A DNA stretch of 64,000 nt from Candidatus Competibacteraceae bacterium (GTDB lineage: Bacteria > Pseudomonadota > Gammaproteobacteria > Competibacterales > Competibacteraceae), in the NCBI GenBank assembly GCA_016713505.1, contig JADJPA010000001.1:2431501-2495500 (forward strand), read 5' to 3'. The translations under genes were made by a program, and so were the position numbers. Every line of letters begins with the position of its first letter. The stretch's first letter is position 1. Below, piece after piece: positions 7,637-16,084 of the stretch. The notes under the pieces are model-generated. The model saw only the letters and a program-made list of their open reading frames with translations. It did no database searches and was not told the origin of the DNA.

Positions 7637-8538
7637 ACCTTGTCCGCCACCCGTTCGCCCAGCAATCCGGTCGGCCGGACGATCAGGATGAGAATCAACA
7701 CACAGAAGGCGATTGCGTCCTTCCAGGCGATCGAGATATAGGCCGCGCCGAGCGCCTCGATCACCCCCAATAGCAAACCGCCCACCATCGCGCCGGGAAT
7801 GTTGCCGATACCGCCCAGAATCGCGGCGGTAAAGGCTTTCATCCCGTAAATCCAGCCCATGGTGAAATTGATCTGGCCGTAGTACAAACCCACCATCAGC
7901 CCGGCCGCGCCACCCAACGCCGGCCCCACCAGAAACACCAACATGATGACCCGATTTACGTCGATGCCCATCAAGCGCGCCGCGTCCTGATCGATGGCGG
8001 CGGCGCGGATCGCCGTGCCGATCTTGGTTTTCTGGATGAACAGGTAAAGCCCCACCATCATCAACACCGAAACCAGCACGATCAGCACCCGCATCAGCGG
8101 CAGGTACAAACCGAAAATATTCAGCGTCGCGGCGGGCAGGATATTGTCGGGATAGACCTGAAAGCGGGGGCCGTAAATCAGCATCAGGGTGTTTTGCAAA
8201 AAAATCGATGCCCCCAGCGCCGACACCACCGCCGACAGCCGGGGCGATTGCCGCAGGGGCCGATAGGCGGCCCGCTCCAGGATCGCGCCCAGCACCGCCA
8301 CCAGACCCATCACCATCAGCGCCAGCACCAATACGCCCATCGCGAAGCCCAGCCGGTCGGTCAAGGCCAACGAGGTCAGCAGGGTCAGCCCGAGATAAGC
8401 GCCGTAAGTAAACAGATCGCCGTGGGCGAAATTGATGAGCTTGAGCACGCCATAGACCATGGTGTAGCCCAAGGCGATCAGGGCGTAGATGCCGCCCACG
8501 GCCAGGCCGTTGGTCAACTGCTGGAAAAATTCTTCCAC
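7633..8538 (-). CDS. livH: Branched-chain amino acid ABC transporter permease LivH
   Basis: 301 residues with about eight membrane segments. Family motifs are GIYALIALGYTMVYGVLKLI near the N-terminus and ILGGIGNIPGAMVGGLLLGV near the C-terminus. The start is GTG at 8538 (GTG-GAA-GAA). It pairs with LivM in the channel. It follows livK after 94 bases that contain a strong hairpin, so it is probably transcribed with livK but at a lower level. Confidence 0.93.
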   Translation of the reverse strand: MEEFFQQLTNGLAVGGIYALIALGYTMVYGVLKLINFAHGDLFTYGAYLGLTLLTSLALTDRLGFAMGVLVLALMVMGLVAVLGAILERAAYRPLRQSPRLSAVVSALGASIFLQNTLMLIYGPRFQVYPDNILPAATLNIFGLYLPLMRVLIVLVSVLMMVGLYLFIQKTKIGTAIRAAAIDQDAARLMGIDVNRVIMLVFLVGPALGGAAGLMVGLYYGQINFTMGWIYGMKAFTAAILGGIGNIPGAMVGGLLLGVIEALGAAYISIAWKDAIAFCVLILILIVRPTGLLGERVADKV

Positions 8539-8595
8539 GGAGATCGGGATTCAGGCTGAAGGGAAGGAAGGCCGGCTGGCCTGTAGCGAAGACGT

Positions 8596-8625
8596 GGCGG
8601 CTCGCTCCTTTTGGCGCGAGCCGCC
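8596..8625 (-). terminator. Hairpin between livK and livH (attenuator or RNA stabiliser)
   Basis: GGCGGCTCGC (8596-8605) pairs perfectly with GCGAGCCGCC (8616-8625) around a 10-base loop, just after the livK stop. No T-run follows, so it is more likely a partial terminator or 3' end protector. This fits the need for more binding protein than permease. Confidence 0.5.
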
Positions 8626-8632
8626 TGTCGTT

Positions 8633-9763
8633 TTAGAGTTTCTGCAACACGAATTTCCCGTCGCCGCCCACCTTGTAAACCCGGTAGACCTCACCTTCGC
8701 GGTCACCCTTGGCATCGAAGGAAATCGGGCCGCTCAAGCCGGAGAAATTCTTGAGATCCTTGTGCAGATAGCCGGCGATCTTGTCGCCGTCGGTGGATTT
8801 GGCGCCCGCGATGCCGGCCACCAGCACCCGGAAGCCGTCACCCGCCAGCACCGCCCAGATCGAGGGTGGCAATTCGTTATATTTCTTTTGATAGTCGGTC
8901 AGGAAGTTCTTGGCGTCCGCCGTGTCCAGATCCTGCGGTTGCGGCGGGCTGAGGAAATAGTAGCCTTCGGCCGCTTCCTTACCGGCGATCTTGACCAGAT
9001 CGGCGTTATTGGTGGCGTCGCCGCCGATGAACGGCACCTTCCAGTTCATGTCTTTCTTTTGCCGCAACAGCAAACCGGCTTCGGGAAAATAGCCGGTGAA
9101 CAGCACCACCTCGGGATTGGCGCCCTTGAGCTTGGTCAGGATGGTCGTATAGTCGCGTTCGCCGGGCGTCAGCGCATCGAAGAACACCACCTCCGTTCCC
9201 TTCTTTTTCAGCAGGGCGTTGGCTTCGTCCGCCAAGCCCTTGGCGTAGGAGGTGCTGTCGTGCAGGATGGCGACTTTCTTGAAACCCAGCTTGCCGATGG
9301 TCTGCGCCGCCATCCGGCCCTGTTCGTCGTCGCGCGGCGCGGTGCGGAAGAAGCGCTTGAAGCTTTTTTCGGTCAGGCGGATGGCGGTGGAACCGTTGGC
9401 GATTTGCGGGATGCCGGCTTCGTCGTAGATCGTTTGACTGGCTTCGGTGACCGATGAGCCGTAGGTGCCGACGACCGCCGCGACGCCCTGCGTGGTCAAG
9501 CGCTGCGCGGCCAGCGAGGCGGTGCGCGGGTCGCCGCCGTCGTCCTCGGTCACGACCTCGATTTTCTTGCCCAACATGCCGCCCTTGGCGTTTTGCTGCT
9601 CGGCCAGCAGGTCGACGATTTTTTTCATGCCCTGACCTTCGCTGGCCCACGAACCGGTCAGGGGCGCCATCAAGCCGATCTTGACGGTATCGGCCGCCTG
9701 TCCGGCGGTAACGCTCAGGGCCAGCCCCAACGCCGCGGCCACTGCCAACAGTTTCTGTTTCAT
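8633..9763 (-). CDS. livK: Branched-chain amino acid ABC transporter substrate-binding protein
   Basis: 376 residues from the ATG at 9763, chosen for its GAGGAG ribosome site about 9 bases upstream and because a clean signal peptide follows (MKQKLLAVAAALGLALSVTA, cleavage near GQAA). The mature part is a periplasmic binding fold of the Leu/Ile/Val type: VKIGLMAPLTGSWASEG, then VAAVVGTYGSS, IFxTxPRD-like FFRTAPRDDEQG, and a C-terminal AKGDREGEVYRVY. It captures the substrate and delivers it to LivHM. It is divergent from putA, with a 140-base shared upstream region. Confidence 0.92.
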   Translation of the reverse strand: MKQKLLAVAAALGLALSVTAGQAADTVKIGLMAPLTGSWASEGQGMKKIVDLLAEQQNAKGGMLGKKIEVVTEDDGGDPRTASLAAQRLTTQGVAAVVGTYGSSVTEASQTIYDEAGIPQIANGSTAIRLTEKSFKRFFRTAPRDDEQGRMAAQTIGKLGFKKVAILHDSTSYAKGLADEANALLKKKGTEVVFFDALTPGERDYTTILTKLKGANPEVVLFTGYFPEAGLLLRQKKDMNWKVPFIGGDATNNADLVKIAGKEAAEGYYFLSPPQPQDLDTADAKNFLTDYQKKYNELPPSIWAVLAGDGFRVLVAGIAGAKSTDGDKIAGYLHKDLKNFSGLSGPISFDAKGDREGEVYRVYKVGGDGKFVLQKL

Positions 9764-9903
9764 GATGCGAGCTCCTCGTTTGGCGGAAAGCCGGCGGGTT
9801 TTCTCAGATAGAGCCGGCGCTGTTTTAATAGCGCAACAATAGCAGCCCGGCCGAAAAAGCGCCAAACTTGCCGTGCAGGTTTCACTAAAAAGGGTGCCTT
9901 GGG

Positions 9904-12900
9904 ATGAACCACGCCGATCCTCGCGTCGCTCTGGCCGCCAGCCGCGCGGCGATCACTCACGCTTATCGCGCCGATGAAGCGGCTTGCGTCGCCGACCTGG
10001 TGCAAGAGATGCAAGCCATCGCGCCCGATTCGGCCGCCGTCGCGGCGCGCGCCACTCACTTGGTCGCCGCCGTCCGCCACCAGCGCCAGGGTGCGAGCGG
10101 GGTGGACAACCTGATGCACGAATTTTCCCTGTCCAGCCAGGAAGGCATCGCGCTGATGTGTTTGGCCGAGGCGCTGTTGCGCATTCCCGACGACGCCACG
10201 GTCGATCGGCTGATCCGCGACAAGATCAGCACGGGCGACTGGCGCTCGCACCTGGGCCACAGCGAGTCGTTGTTCGTCAACGCCGCGACCTGGGGTCTGA
10301 TGATCACCGGCCGGCTGGTGGCCACCCGCCGGGAAGCCTCGCTCGGTAACGCGCTGACCCGGCTGATCGCCCGTGGCGGCGAGCCGTTGATCCGACTCGG
10401 GGTCGAATTCGCCATGACCTTGCTGGGCCAGCAGTTCGTCATGGGCGAAACCATCGAAGCCGCCCTGGCTCGCAGCCAGGAGAACATCCGCAAAGGTTAC
10501 AGCCACTCCTTCGATATGCTGGGCGAAGCGGCGCTGACCGACGCGGACGCCGAGCGCTATTTCCGCGCCTACCAGCAAGCCATCCACGCCATTGGCCGCT
10601 CCGCCGGCCAGGGAGTGTTTCGAGGGTCGGGTATTTCGGTCAAGCTGTCGGCCTTGCACCCCCGTTACAGCCGCGCCCAGCGGGAGCGGGTGCTGGCCGA
10701 ACTGTACCCGCGCCTTCTGGCGCTGGCGACGCAGGCCCGCACTTATGACATCGGTTTCAACATCGACTCCGAAGAAGCGGATCGCCTGGAACTGTCCCAG
10801 GATTTGCTCGACCGCTTGGCGTTCGCGCCTGAGTTGAGTGGCTGGGACGGCTTGGCGATTGCGGTTCAAGCGTATCAGAAGCGCGCCTTGCCGCTGATCG
10901 AGCACTTGATTGCGCTCGCTCGCGCCAGCGGCCGCCGCCTGATGGTGCGTCTGGTCAAAGGTGCTTATTGGGACAGCGAAATCAAGCGCGCGCAAGTCGA
11001 TGGGTTGGAAGGTTATCCGGTCTATACCCGCAAGCCCCACACCGATCTTTGCTATCTGGTCGGCGCCCGCCGCTTGCTGGCCGCCGCCGATCTGATCTAC
11101 CCGCAATTCGCGACCCACAACGCTCATACGCTGGCGGCGGTCGAACGGATGGCCGCCGATCTCGGCGTCACCGACTATGAGTTCCAATGCCTGCACGGCA
11201 TGGGTGAAACCTTGTACGACAACGTGGTGGACGGCGATCCACCTGGCGTCCGCTGTCGCATCTACGCTCCGGTCGGCCGCCATGAAACCTTGTTGCCCTA
11301 TCTGGTGCGGCGGCTCTTGGAAAATGGCGCTAACAGCTCCTTCGTCAATCGGCTGGTCGATGAGAGCGTACCGATCGAGGACTTGGTGGTCGATCCCCTG
11401 GCTTTGGCTCTAAAAACCGCCGGCGCGCCCCATCCCGCCATTCCGCTGCCCGGCAACCTCTACGGCGACGAGCGCCTCAATTCGGCCGGACTGGATCTCG
11501 CCAACGACCGCGTTCTGGAGCAATTGTCCGCCGGTCTGGAACGGCTGAAAGACGCGCGCTGGCAAGCCGGGCCGCTCCTCGCTGACGGTGAGGGCGAAGG
11601 CGAAGTCGAGAGCACGATCCTCAACCCCGCCGATCATGGCGATGCGGTCGGCACGGTGCGGGAAGCGTCGCCGGCCGATATCGAGCGCGCGCTGGCAACC
11701 GCCGCCGGCTACGCCGAAACCTGGCACCAGCACCCGCCCGCCGAGCGGGCGCGTTTGTTGCGTCGGACCGCCTATCTGCTGGAAACCCATCGCCCCGAAC
11801 TCATCAGCCTGTGCGTTCGGGAAGCGGGTAAAACCTGGTCCAACGCCGTGGCGGAAATTCGAGAGGCCGTGGATTTCTGCCGCTATTACGCTCTGCAAGC
11901 CGAGCGTTTGGCGGATGCCGCCAATCGAGCGCCGGGCGTGGTGGCGTGCATCAGTCCCTGGAATTTTCCGCTAGCCATTTTTATCGGTCAGGTCGCCGCC
12001 GCACTGGCGGCCGGCAGCCCGGTGCTGGCCAAGCCGGCCGAGCAAACCCCGCTGATCGCCGCCCAAGCCGTGCGCTGGCTGCATGAGGCCGGCATCCCGC
12101 CCGCCGCCTTACAACTCCTGCCTGGTCGGGGTGAGACCGTCGGCGCGGCGCTGACTCAGGATGCGCGGGTGCGCGGCGTCATCTTCACCGGCTCGCTGGA
12201 GGTCGCCCAACGGATCGACCGCGCGCTGGCCGCTCGCGACCCCGAACTACCGGAGACCCGGCTGATCGCCGAGACCGGCGGCCAAAATGCGATGATCGTG
12301 GACTCCTCAGCCCTGGCGGAACAAGTGGTGCAGGATGTGATCGCTTCCGGCTTCGACAGCGCCGGCCAGCGCTGCTCGGCGCTGCGCGTGCTCTGCCTGC
12401 AAGACGATATCGCCGATCACTTGCTGACTTTACTGCGCGCCGCCCTGCGAGAACTGAAGATCGGCAACCCCGCCGAACTCGCCACCGATATCGGCCCGGT
12501 CATCGACGCGGCGGCCAAACACAGCCTTGACGAGCACATTGCCGCCATGGCGAAAGCCGGCCATGCGATCCACCAGTGCGAGCTGCCGGCCGCTTGCGCC
12601 GGCGGAACCTTCGTGCCGCCGACACTCGTCGAAATCGACCGATTGGACGGGCTTCAGCGGGAAGTATTCGGCCCCATCGTGCATGTCCTGCGTTATTCCA
12701 GCGAGCGCCTGGATGAGATGGTGGACGCCATCAACGCGACCGGTTACGGCCTTACTTTCGGCGCGCACAGCCGGATCGACGAGACCATCCGCCGGCTGGT
12801 GAGCCGGATCAAGGCCGGCAACCTCTACATCAACCGCAATATGATCGGGGCCGTGGTCGGGGTCCAGCCCTTCGGTGGTGAAGGCCGATCCGGCACCGGC

Positions 12901-13557
12901 CCCAAAGCTGGCGGCCCTTTCTATTTGCCGCGCCTGTTGGAACTCGCCAATCCCGCACTGGAAACGCTCGGCCTGCAACGGGATGTCGAAGCGGACCCAC
13001 GGCTGGCCGCCTTTGAGGCGCTGACCGCCTGGAGCCATCGTCAAGGACTGCGCGATCTGGCCTTGGCCTGCGCCGAATACGCCACCGCCACGCCGCTCTG
13101 CTGCCGCACCGCGCTGCCCGGCCCCACCGGCGAGGAGAACACCCTCTACTTCGCGCCGCGCGGCGAGGTGCTCTGCCAAGCAGCCAGCGAAGGCGCCTCG
13201 CTCGAACAACTGGCGGCTGTGCTAGCGACCGGAAACACCCCAGTGCTCGCCGGTCCTTCTGCAACAGCCACCATGATGGCCCGGCTGCCGGCGGACGTTC
13301 AGGCAGCGATCAAGCGCCTACCGACCGGCAAGGCGGCGAAGCCAGACGCCATCCTGTTCGACGGCGACCGGCGCGCCTTAGCGGAGCTTCGCCAGCGCAT
13401 CGCCGCCCAGGAGGGCCCGCTGATACCCACCATCACCGCCGGATCGGGCATCGGCCGCTATCCGCTTTACCGATTGCTGCACGAGCGGGTAACAAGCATC
13501 AACACCGCAGCGGCGGGCGGCAACACCTCGTTGCTGTCACTGACCGATTCCAGCTAA
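9904..13557 (+). CDS. putA: Bifunctional proline dehydrogenase / delta-1-pyrroline-5-carboxylate dehydrogenase PutA
   Basis: 1217 residues that oxidise proline to glutamate in two steps using FAD and NAD+. The proline dehydrogenase barrel covers about 140-460 (YDIGFNIDSEEADRLELSQD, RLMVRLVKGAYWDSEIK, YPQFATHNAHTL). The aldehyde dehydrogenase domain covers about 560-1000 (FTGSLEVAQRID, ETGGQNAMIVD, catalytic Cys in FDSAGQRCSALRVL). A C-terminal extension follows. The N-terminus begins at the arm region and lacks the ribbon-helix-helix DNA-binding domain of E. coli PutA (1320 residues), so this is a type B enzyme that should not repress its own gene. Its 3' end overlaps ttcA by 21 bases on the other strand. 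Confidence 0.96.
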   Translation: MNHADPRVALAASRAAITHAYRADEAACVADLVQEMQAIAPDSAAVAARATHLVAAVRHQRQGASGVDNLMHEFSLSSQEGIALMCLAEALLRIPDDATVDRLIRDKISTGDWRSHLGHSESLFVNAATWGLMITGRLVATRREASLGNALTRLIARGGEPLIRLGVEFAMTLLGQQFVMGETIEAALARSQENIRKGYSHSFDMLGEAALTDADAERYFRAYQQAIHAIGRSAGQGVFRGSGISVKLSALHPRYSRAQRERVLAELYPRLLALATQARTYDIGFNIDSEEADRLELSQDLLDRLAFAPELSGWDGLAIAVQAYQKRALPLIEHLIALARASGRRLMVRLVKGAYWDSEIKRAQVDGLEGYPVYTRKPHTDLCYLVGARRLLAAADLIYPQFATHNAHTLAAVERMAADLGVTDYEFQCLHGMGETLYDNVVDGDPPGVRCRIYAPVGRHETLLPYLVRRLLENGANSSFVNRLVDESVPIEDLVVDPLALALKTAGAPHPAIPLPGNLYGDERLNSAGLDLANDRVLEQLSAGLERLKDARWQAGPLLADGEGEGEVESTILNPADHGDAVGTVREASPADIERALATAAGYAETWHQHPPAERARLLRRTAYLLETHRPELISLCVREAGKTWSNAVAEIREAVDFCRYYALQAERLADAANRAPGVVACISPWNFPLAIFIGQVAAALAAGSPVLAKPAEQTPLIAAQAVRWLHEAGIPPAALQLLPGRGETVGAALTQDARVRGVIFTGSLEVAQRIDRALAARDPELPETRLIAETGGQNAMIVDSSALAEQVVQDVIASGFDSAGQRCSALRVLCLQDDIADHLLTLLRAALRELKIGNPAELATDIGPVIDAAAKHSLDEHIAAMAKAGHAIHQCELPAACAGGTFVPPTLVEIDRLDGLQREVFGPIVHVLRYSSERLDEMVDAINATGYGLTFGAHSRIDETIRRLVSRIKAGNLYINRNMIGAVVGVQPFGGEGRSGTGPKAGGPFYLPRLLELANPALETLGLQRDVEADPRLAAFEALTAWSHRQGLRDLALACAEYATATPLCCRTALPGPTGEENTLYFAPRGEVLCQAASEGASLEQLAAVLATGNTPVLAGPSATATMMARLPADVQAAIKRLPTGKAAKPDAILFDGDRRALAELRQRIAAQEGPLIPTITAGSGIGRYPLYRLLHERVTSINTAAAGGNTSLLSLTDSS

Positions 13558-14442
13558 CGCTATCGCTGGCCGCTCATCGGCCGCATCCCCCGCATCCTCC
13601 GCATCCTCCCGCCCGCCGATCAGCCAGTCCGGCGACTGTCCGCCATTGTGTGCCCCCAGCCCGGCGAAATCGAACAGCGCGGTATCGGCCAGATGCGAGG
13701 GCGCCACGTTTTGCAGCGCCGCGAAGATGTTTTCCACCCGCCCCGGAAACTGCCGCTCCCACTGCCGCAACATCAGTTTGATGGCTTGCCGTTGCAGGTT
13801 GTCCTGCGAACCGCACAAGTTGCAAGGAATGATCGGAAACTGGCGGATCTCCGCATAGGCTTGCAGATCGCTTTCCTGGCAGTAAGCGAGCGGGCGGATC
13901 ACCACGTGCCGGCCGTCGTCGCTGAGCAGCTTGGGCGGCATCGCCTTGAGCTTGCCGCCGTGAAACAGATTCAGAAACAGGGTTTCCATGATGTCGTCGC
14001 GGTGGTGGCCCAGCGCAATTTTGGTCATGCCGCGTTCGGCCGCGAAGCTATACAGCACACCCCGCCGCAACCGCGAGCACAACCCACAGGTGGTTTTTCC
14101 CTCCGGGATGACCCGCTTGACGACGCTGTAAGTATCTTGCTCGATGATGTGAAACGGGATGCCGATACCTCGCAAATAGTCCGGCAGCACCTGTTTGGGA
14201 AAGCCCGGCTGTTTCTGATCGAGATTGACCGCGATCAACTCAAAGCGCACCGGCGCGCGCAGTTGCAGGTTGCGCAGGATATCGAGCATGGCGAAAGAAT
14301 CCTTGCCGCCGGACAGACAGACCATGATGCGGTCGCCGTCCTCGATCATGTTGAAATCCTGAATCGCCCGGCCGACATTGCGCCGCAACCGCTTTTGCAG
14401 CTTGTTGAAATTCACTTGTTGTTTTTTAAACGCCACCGTCAT
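13537..14442 (-). CDS. ttcA: tRNA 2-thiocytidine biosynthesis protein TtcA
   Basis: 301 residues. It has the PP-loop ATP-binding motif CLSGGKDSFAML and the two CxxC pairs (CGLCSRLRRG and PCNLCGSQDN) that hold a Fe-S cluster. TtcA thiolates cytidine 32 in some tRNAs. The core matches the family. The last 30 or so residues form a low-complexity acidic tail (REDAEDAGDAADERPAIALAG) encoded partly by a 9-base tandem repeat, and this tail overlaps the 3' end of putA. Confidence 0.95.
   Translation of the reverse strand: MTVAFKKQQVNFNKLQKRLRRNVGRAIQDFNMIEDGDRIMVCLSGGKDSFAMLDILRNLQLRAPVRFELIAVNLDQKQPGFPKQVLPDYLRGIGIPFHIIEQDTYSVVKRVIPEGKTTCGLCSRLRRGVLYSFAAERGMTKIALGHHRDDIMETLFLNLFHGGKLKAMPPKLLSDDGRHVVIRPLAYCQESDLQAYAEIRQFPIIPCNLCGSQDNLQRQAIKLMLRQWERQFPGRVENIFAALQNVAPSHLADTALFDFAGLGAHNGGQSPDWLIGGREDAEDAGDAADERPAIALAGIGQ
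13582..13608. repeat. Three tandem 9-base units in the ttcA tail
   Basis: CGCATCCCC, CGCATCCTC and CGCATCCTC follow one another. In ttcA they encode the EDA/GDA steps of its acidic tail. The unit is a multiple of three, so copy changes would keep frame. Confidence 0.75.
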
Positions 14443-14641
14443 CGCCAGCCCCTTGGAACGCCTTGTCGCGGCGGTAAACTTTAGTGGAAATTCGGACGAT
14501 TCGCGCCCTATTTCCCAGCTTGCCGGACGCCGATCTGGAGACTAGACTCCCGGTTAGGAACACCGTTCACTTCGCCCCACGGAAACTCGCCCGTTTCCGA
14601 CCATCGCCCTATCGGATTACCCAACTTCAGGAGAGCTCACC

Positions 14642-14848
14642 ATGGAGACCAGCGATATCGAACATTACAAACATCGGCTCGTCGAGCTGCGCGTCGAGCA
14701 CCGCGACCTTGACGATGTCATCAACCGTCTGGCAAAGGACCCTTTGGTTGACGAACTGGAACTGAAACGCCTGAAAAAGCGCAAGTTGATGCTCAAGGAC
14801 ATGATCGCCCATCTTGAAAGCAAAGTCATTCCCGACCTCAACGCCTGA
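14642..14848 (+). CDS. DUF465 (YdcH-type) small helical protein
   Basis: 68 residues from an ATG at 14642, with AGGAGAG upstream. The DUF465 pattern is clear: a helix HRLVELRVEHRDLDDVINRL, a PLVDELELKRLKKRKLMLKD turn-helix, and a closing MIAHLESK. The protein is predicted to be an antiparallel helical pair. The family is widespread in proteobacteria and has no firm function. It is transcribed alone and is followed by a perfect hairpin. Confidence 0.85.
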   Translation: METSDIEHYKHRLVELRVEHRDLDDVINRLAKDPLVDELELKRLKKRKLMLKDMIAHLESKVIPDLNA

Positions 14849-14863
14849 CCCCGCCGTCAAATA

Positions 14864-14899
14864 GGGAGCCGCCCGATCCACCGATCCGCGGCGGCTCCC
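14864..14899 (+). terminator. Hairpin after the DUF465 gene
   Basis: GGGAGCCGCC (14864-14873) pairs perfectly with GGCGGCTCCC (14890-14899), 15 bases after the stop codon. There is no T-run, so termination is inferred from position and stem strength only. Confidence 0.45.
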
Positions 14900-15387
14900 A
14901 TCGTCCGGGTACGCCGCCGGCCGGACGCGCCCCGCTCCGTCCGACCCGCCTGAAATCCAGCGCCCCTTTTAACCCAGCGACCCTCGCACGATGTGTCGCG
15001 GCCATCGGAATATCTGGTCCGCGACCCTGAATCGCGCATCGGCGCTAGCGTCGTCCGCTGCTTTTCCTTTCAAAAACCCTCATCCATGACCGGTCGCTTC
15101 CCTAGCCTATTTTGGACGGGTTCGCCAGGAATTAAAGCAAAAAGCTAACCTGCTGATTTTCATGATCGTTCCCGAGACGAATCACACTTATTTTCAACAT
15201 ATTGATTGATATATTTAAATTTAAATGATAGCTTTGAAAAAGCTGTAAACTGAGAGCAATTTAATTAATTTATTGATTTTTAAAGATAAATATTAATTCG
15301 ATGGAATCGGATAATTCAATAAAAATCAATATATTAGACAAAAATCCCTTAGCTCCTATTTTCTTTTGATCGGACTTGGAAAGCGTT
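14900..15387. other. Gene-free stretch with an AT-rich island
   Basis: No reading frame here is credible. From about 15130 to 15370 the sequence becomes strongly AT-rich (runs such as TATTTAAATTTAAATG and TTTAATTAATTTATTG) in an otherwise GC-rich window. It lies directly upstream of the rlpA-like gene. It may be a promoter region for that gene, a binding site for a nucleoid protein, or transferred DNA. Confidence 0.6.
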
Positions 15388-15417
15388 GGTTGCCGGGCAA
15401 CCCGGATTTTCCATCCG
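15388..15417 (+). promoter_or_regulatory. Two adjacent small hairpins in the leader of the rlpA-like gene
   Basis: GGTTGC (15388-15393) pairs with GCAACC (15397-15402) around CGG. It is followed at once by CGGAT (15403-15407) pairing with ATCCG (15413-15417) around TTTCC. The second stem ends 14 bases before the GAGGT ribosome site. They could form a folded 5' leader. They do not match a riboswitch class I recognise. Confidence 0.35.
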
Positions 15418-15439
15418 AAAGAATCAAGTAGAGGTAAGT

Positions 15440-15853
15440 ATGAATTTAGATCACATCGATAACTCACGACCGCGCAAGGGGCCGAGGCGCTTCTCTCGGG
15501 TCTTGATGATGGCTGCCTTGGCGTTAGCGTTCGCCGCTCCCCAATACGCCGGCGCGCGAGGCGCCCAAGTGGGTAAAGCGTCTTGGTATGGGCCTGGTTT
15601 TCACGGCAAAAAAACCGCCAGCGGGGTCCGCTTCAATCAAAACAGTCTGACGGCGGCTCACCGAAGCTTACCGCTCGGGACCAGAGCGAGAGTGACCAAC
15701 CTCACCAACGGCCGGAAGGTCGATGTGACAATCAATGACCGTGGCCCCTATATAGGAGGCCGAGTGATCGATCTCTCGCGCGCCGCCGCCACCAGATTGG
15801 CCATGAATACCAGCGGTGTAGCCCGCGTCAGGATCGAGCCGATGGGGCGTTGA
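15440..15853 (+). CDS. Small secreted RlpA-like double-psi beta-barrel protein
   Basis: 137 residues from the ATG at 15440, chosen because GAGGT precedes it at 15431. A signal peptide is visible at about 17-40 (RFSRVLMMAALALAFAAPQ, then AGA). The mature protein is one RlpA/DPBB domain: GKASWYGPGFHGKKTASG, HRSLPLGTRARVTNL and VTINDRGPYIGGRVIDLS. The last segment holds the catalytic-type Asp of septal lytic transglycosylases that act on denuded peptidoglycan. There is no lipobox Cys and no SPOR domain, so it is smaller than full RlpA and probably periplasmic rather than a lipoprotein at the division ring. It ends at a strong terminator. Confidence 0.85.
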   Translation: MNLDHIDNSRPRKGPRRFSRVLMMAALALAFAAPQYAGARGAQVGKASWYGPGFHGKKTASGVRFNQNSLTAAHRSLPLGTRARVTNLTNGRKVDVTINDRGPYIGGRVIDLSRAAATRLAMNTSGVARVRIEPMGR

Positions 15854-15865
15854 TTCTCCTTCCAA

Positions 15866-15904
15866 AAATCCCGTTGCGCCGGACTCGGGCAACGGGATTT
15901 TTTT
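15866..15904 (+). terminator. Rho-independent terminator after the rlpA-like gene
   Basis: AAATCCCGTTGC (15866-15877) pairs with GCAACGGGATTT (15889-15900), and the plus strand continues with a run of seven T. The complement also has a T-run, so it may also stop gabD transcription from the other side. The remaining 15905-16084 shows no gene. Confidence 0.9.
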
Positions 15905-16084
15905 CGCCTACCAAACCACACGCCGCCTCCGGCTTGGCATTCCGCGCCTGCTCCAGGCCCACCCACAAAACCCAATGGGCCCACGTCTTTCCGGCTGCGT
16001 CCGACGCTTGCCGCACGGGTAGCCGCCCGCTGGAATCCCAAAGGATGCCTCAGCCCACTGGGTAACGTCGCCGCTGTCCAGGCT

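Noticed and set aside
9760..11283. A 507-codon antisense frame over putA
   Set aside because: It is a shadow of the GC-rich putA codons on the other strand, without domain or ribosome site.
15360..15440. Possible known riboswitch (c-di-GMP type) before the RlpA-like gene
   Set aside because: The conserved bases of the c-di-GMP-I class are absent; only two small hairpins are seen.
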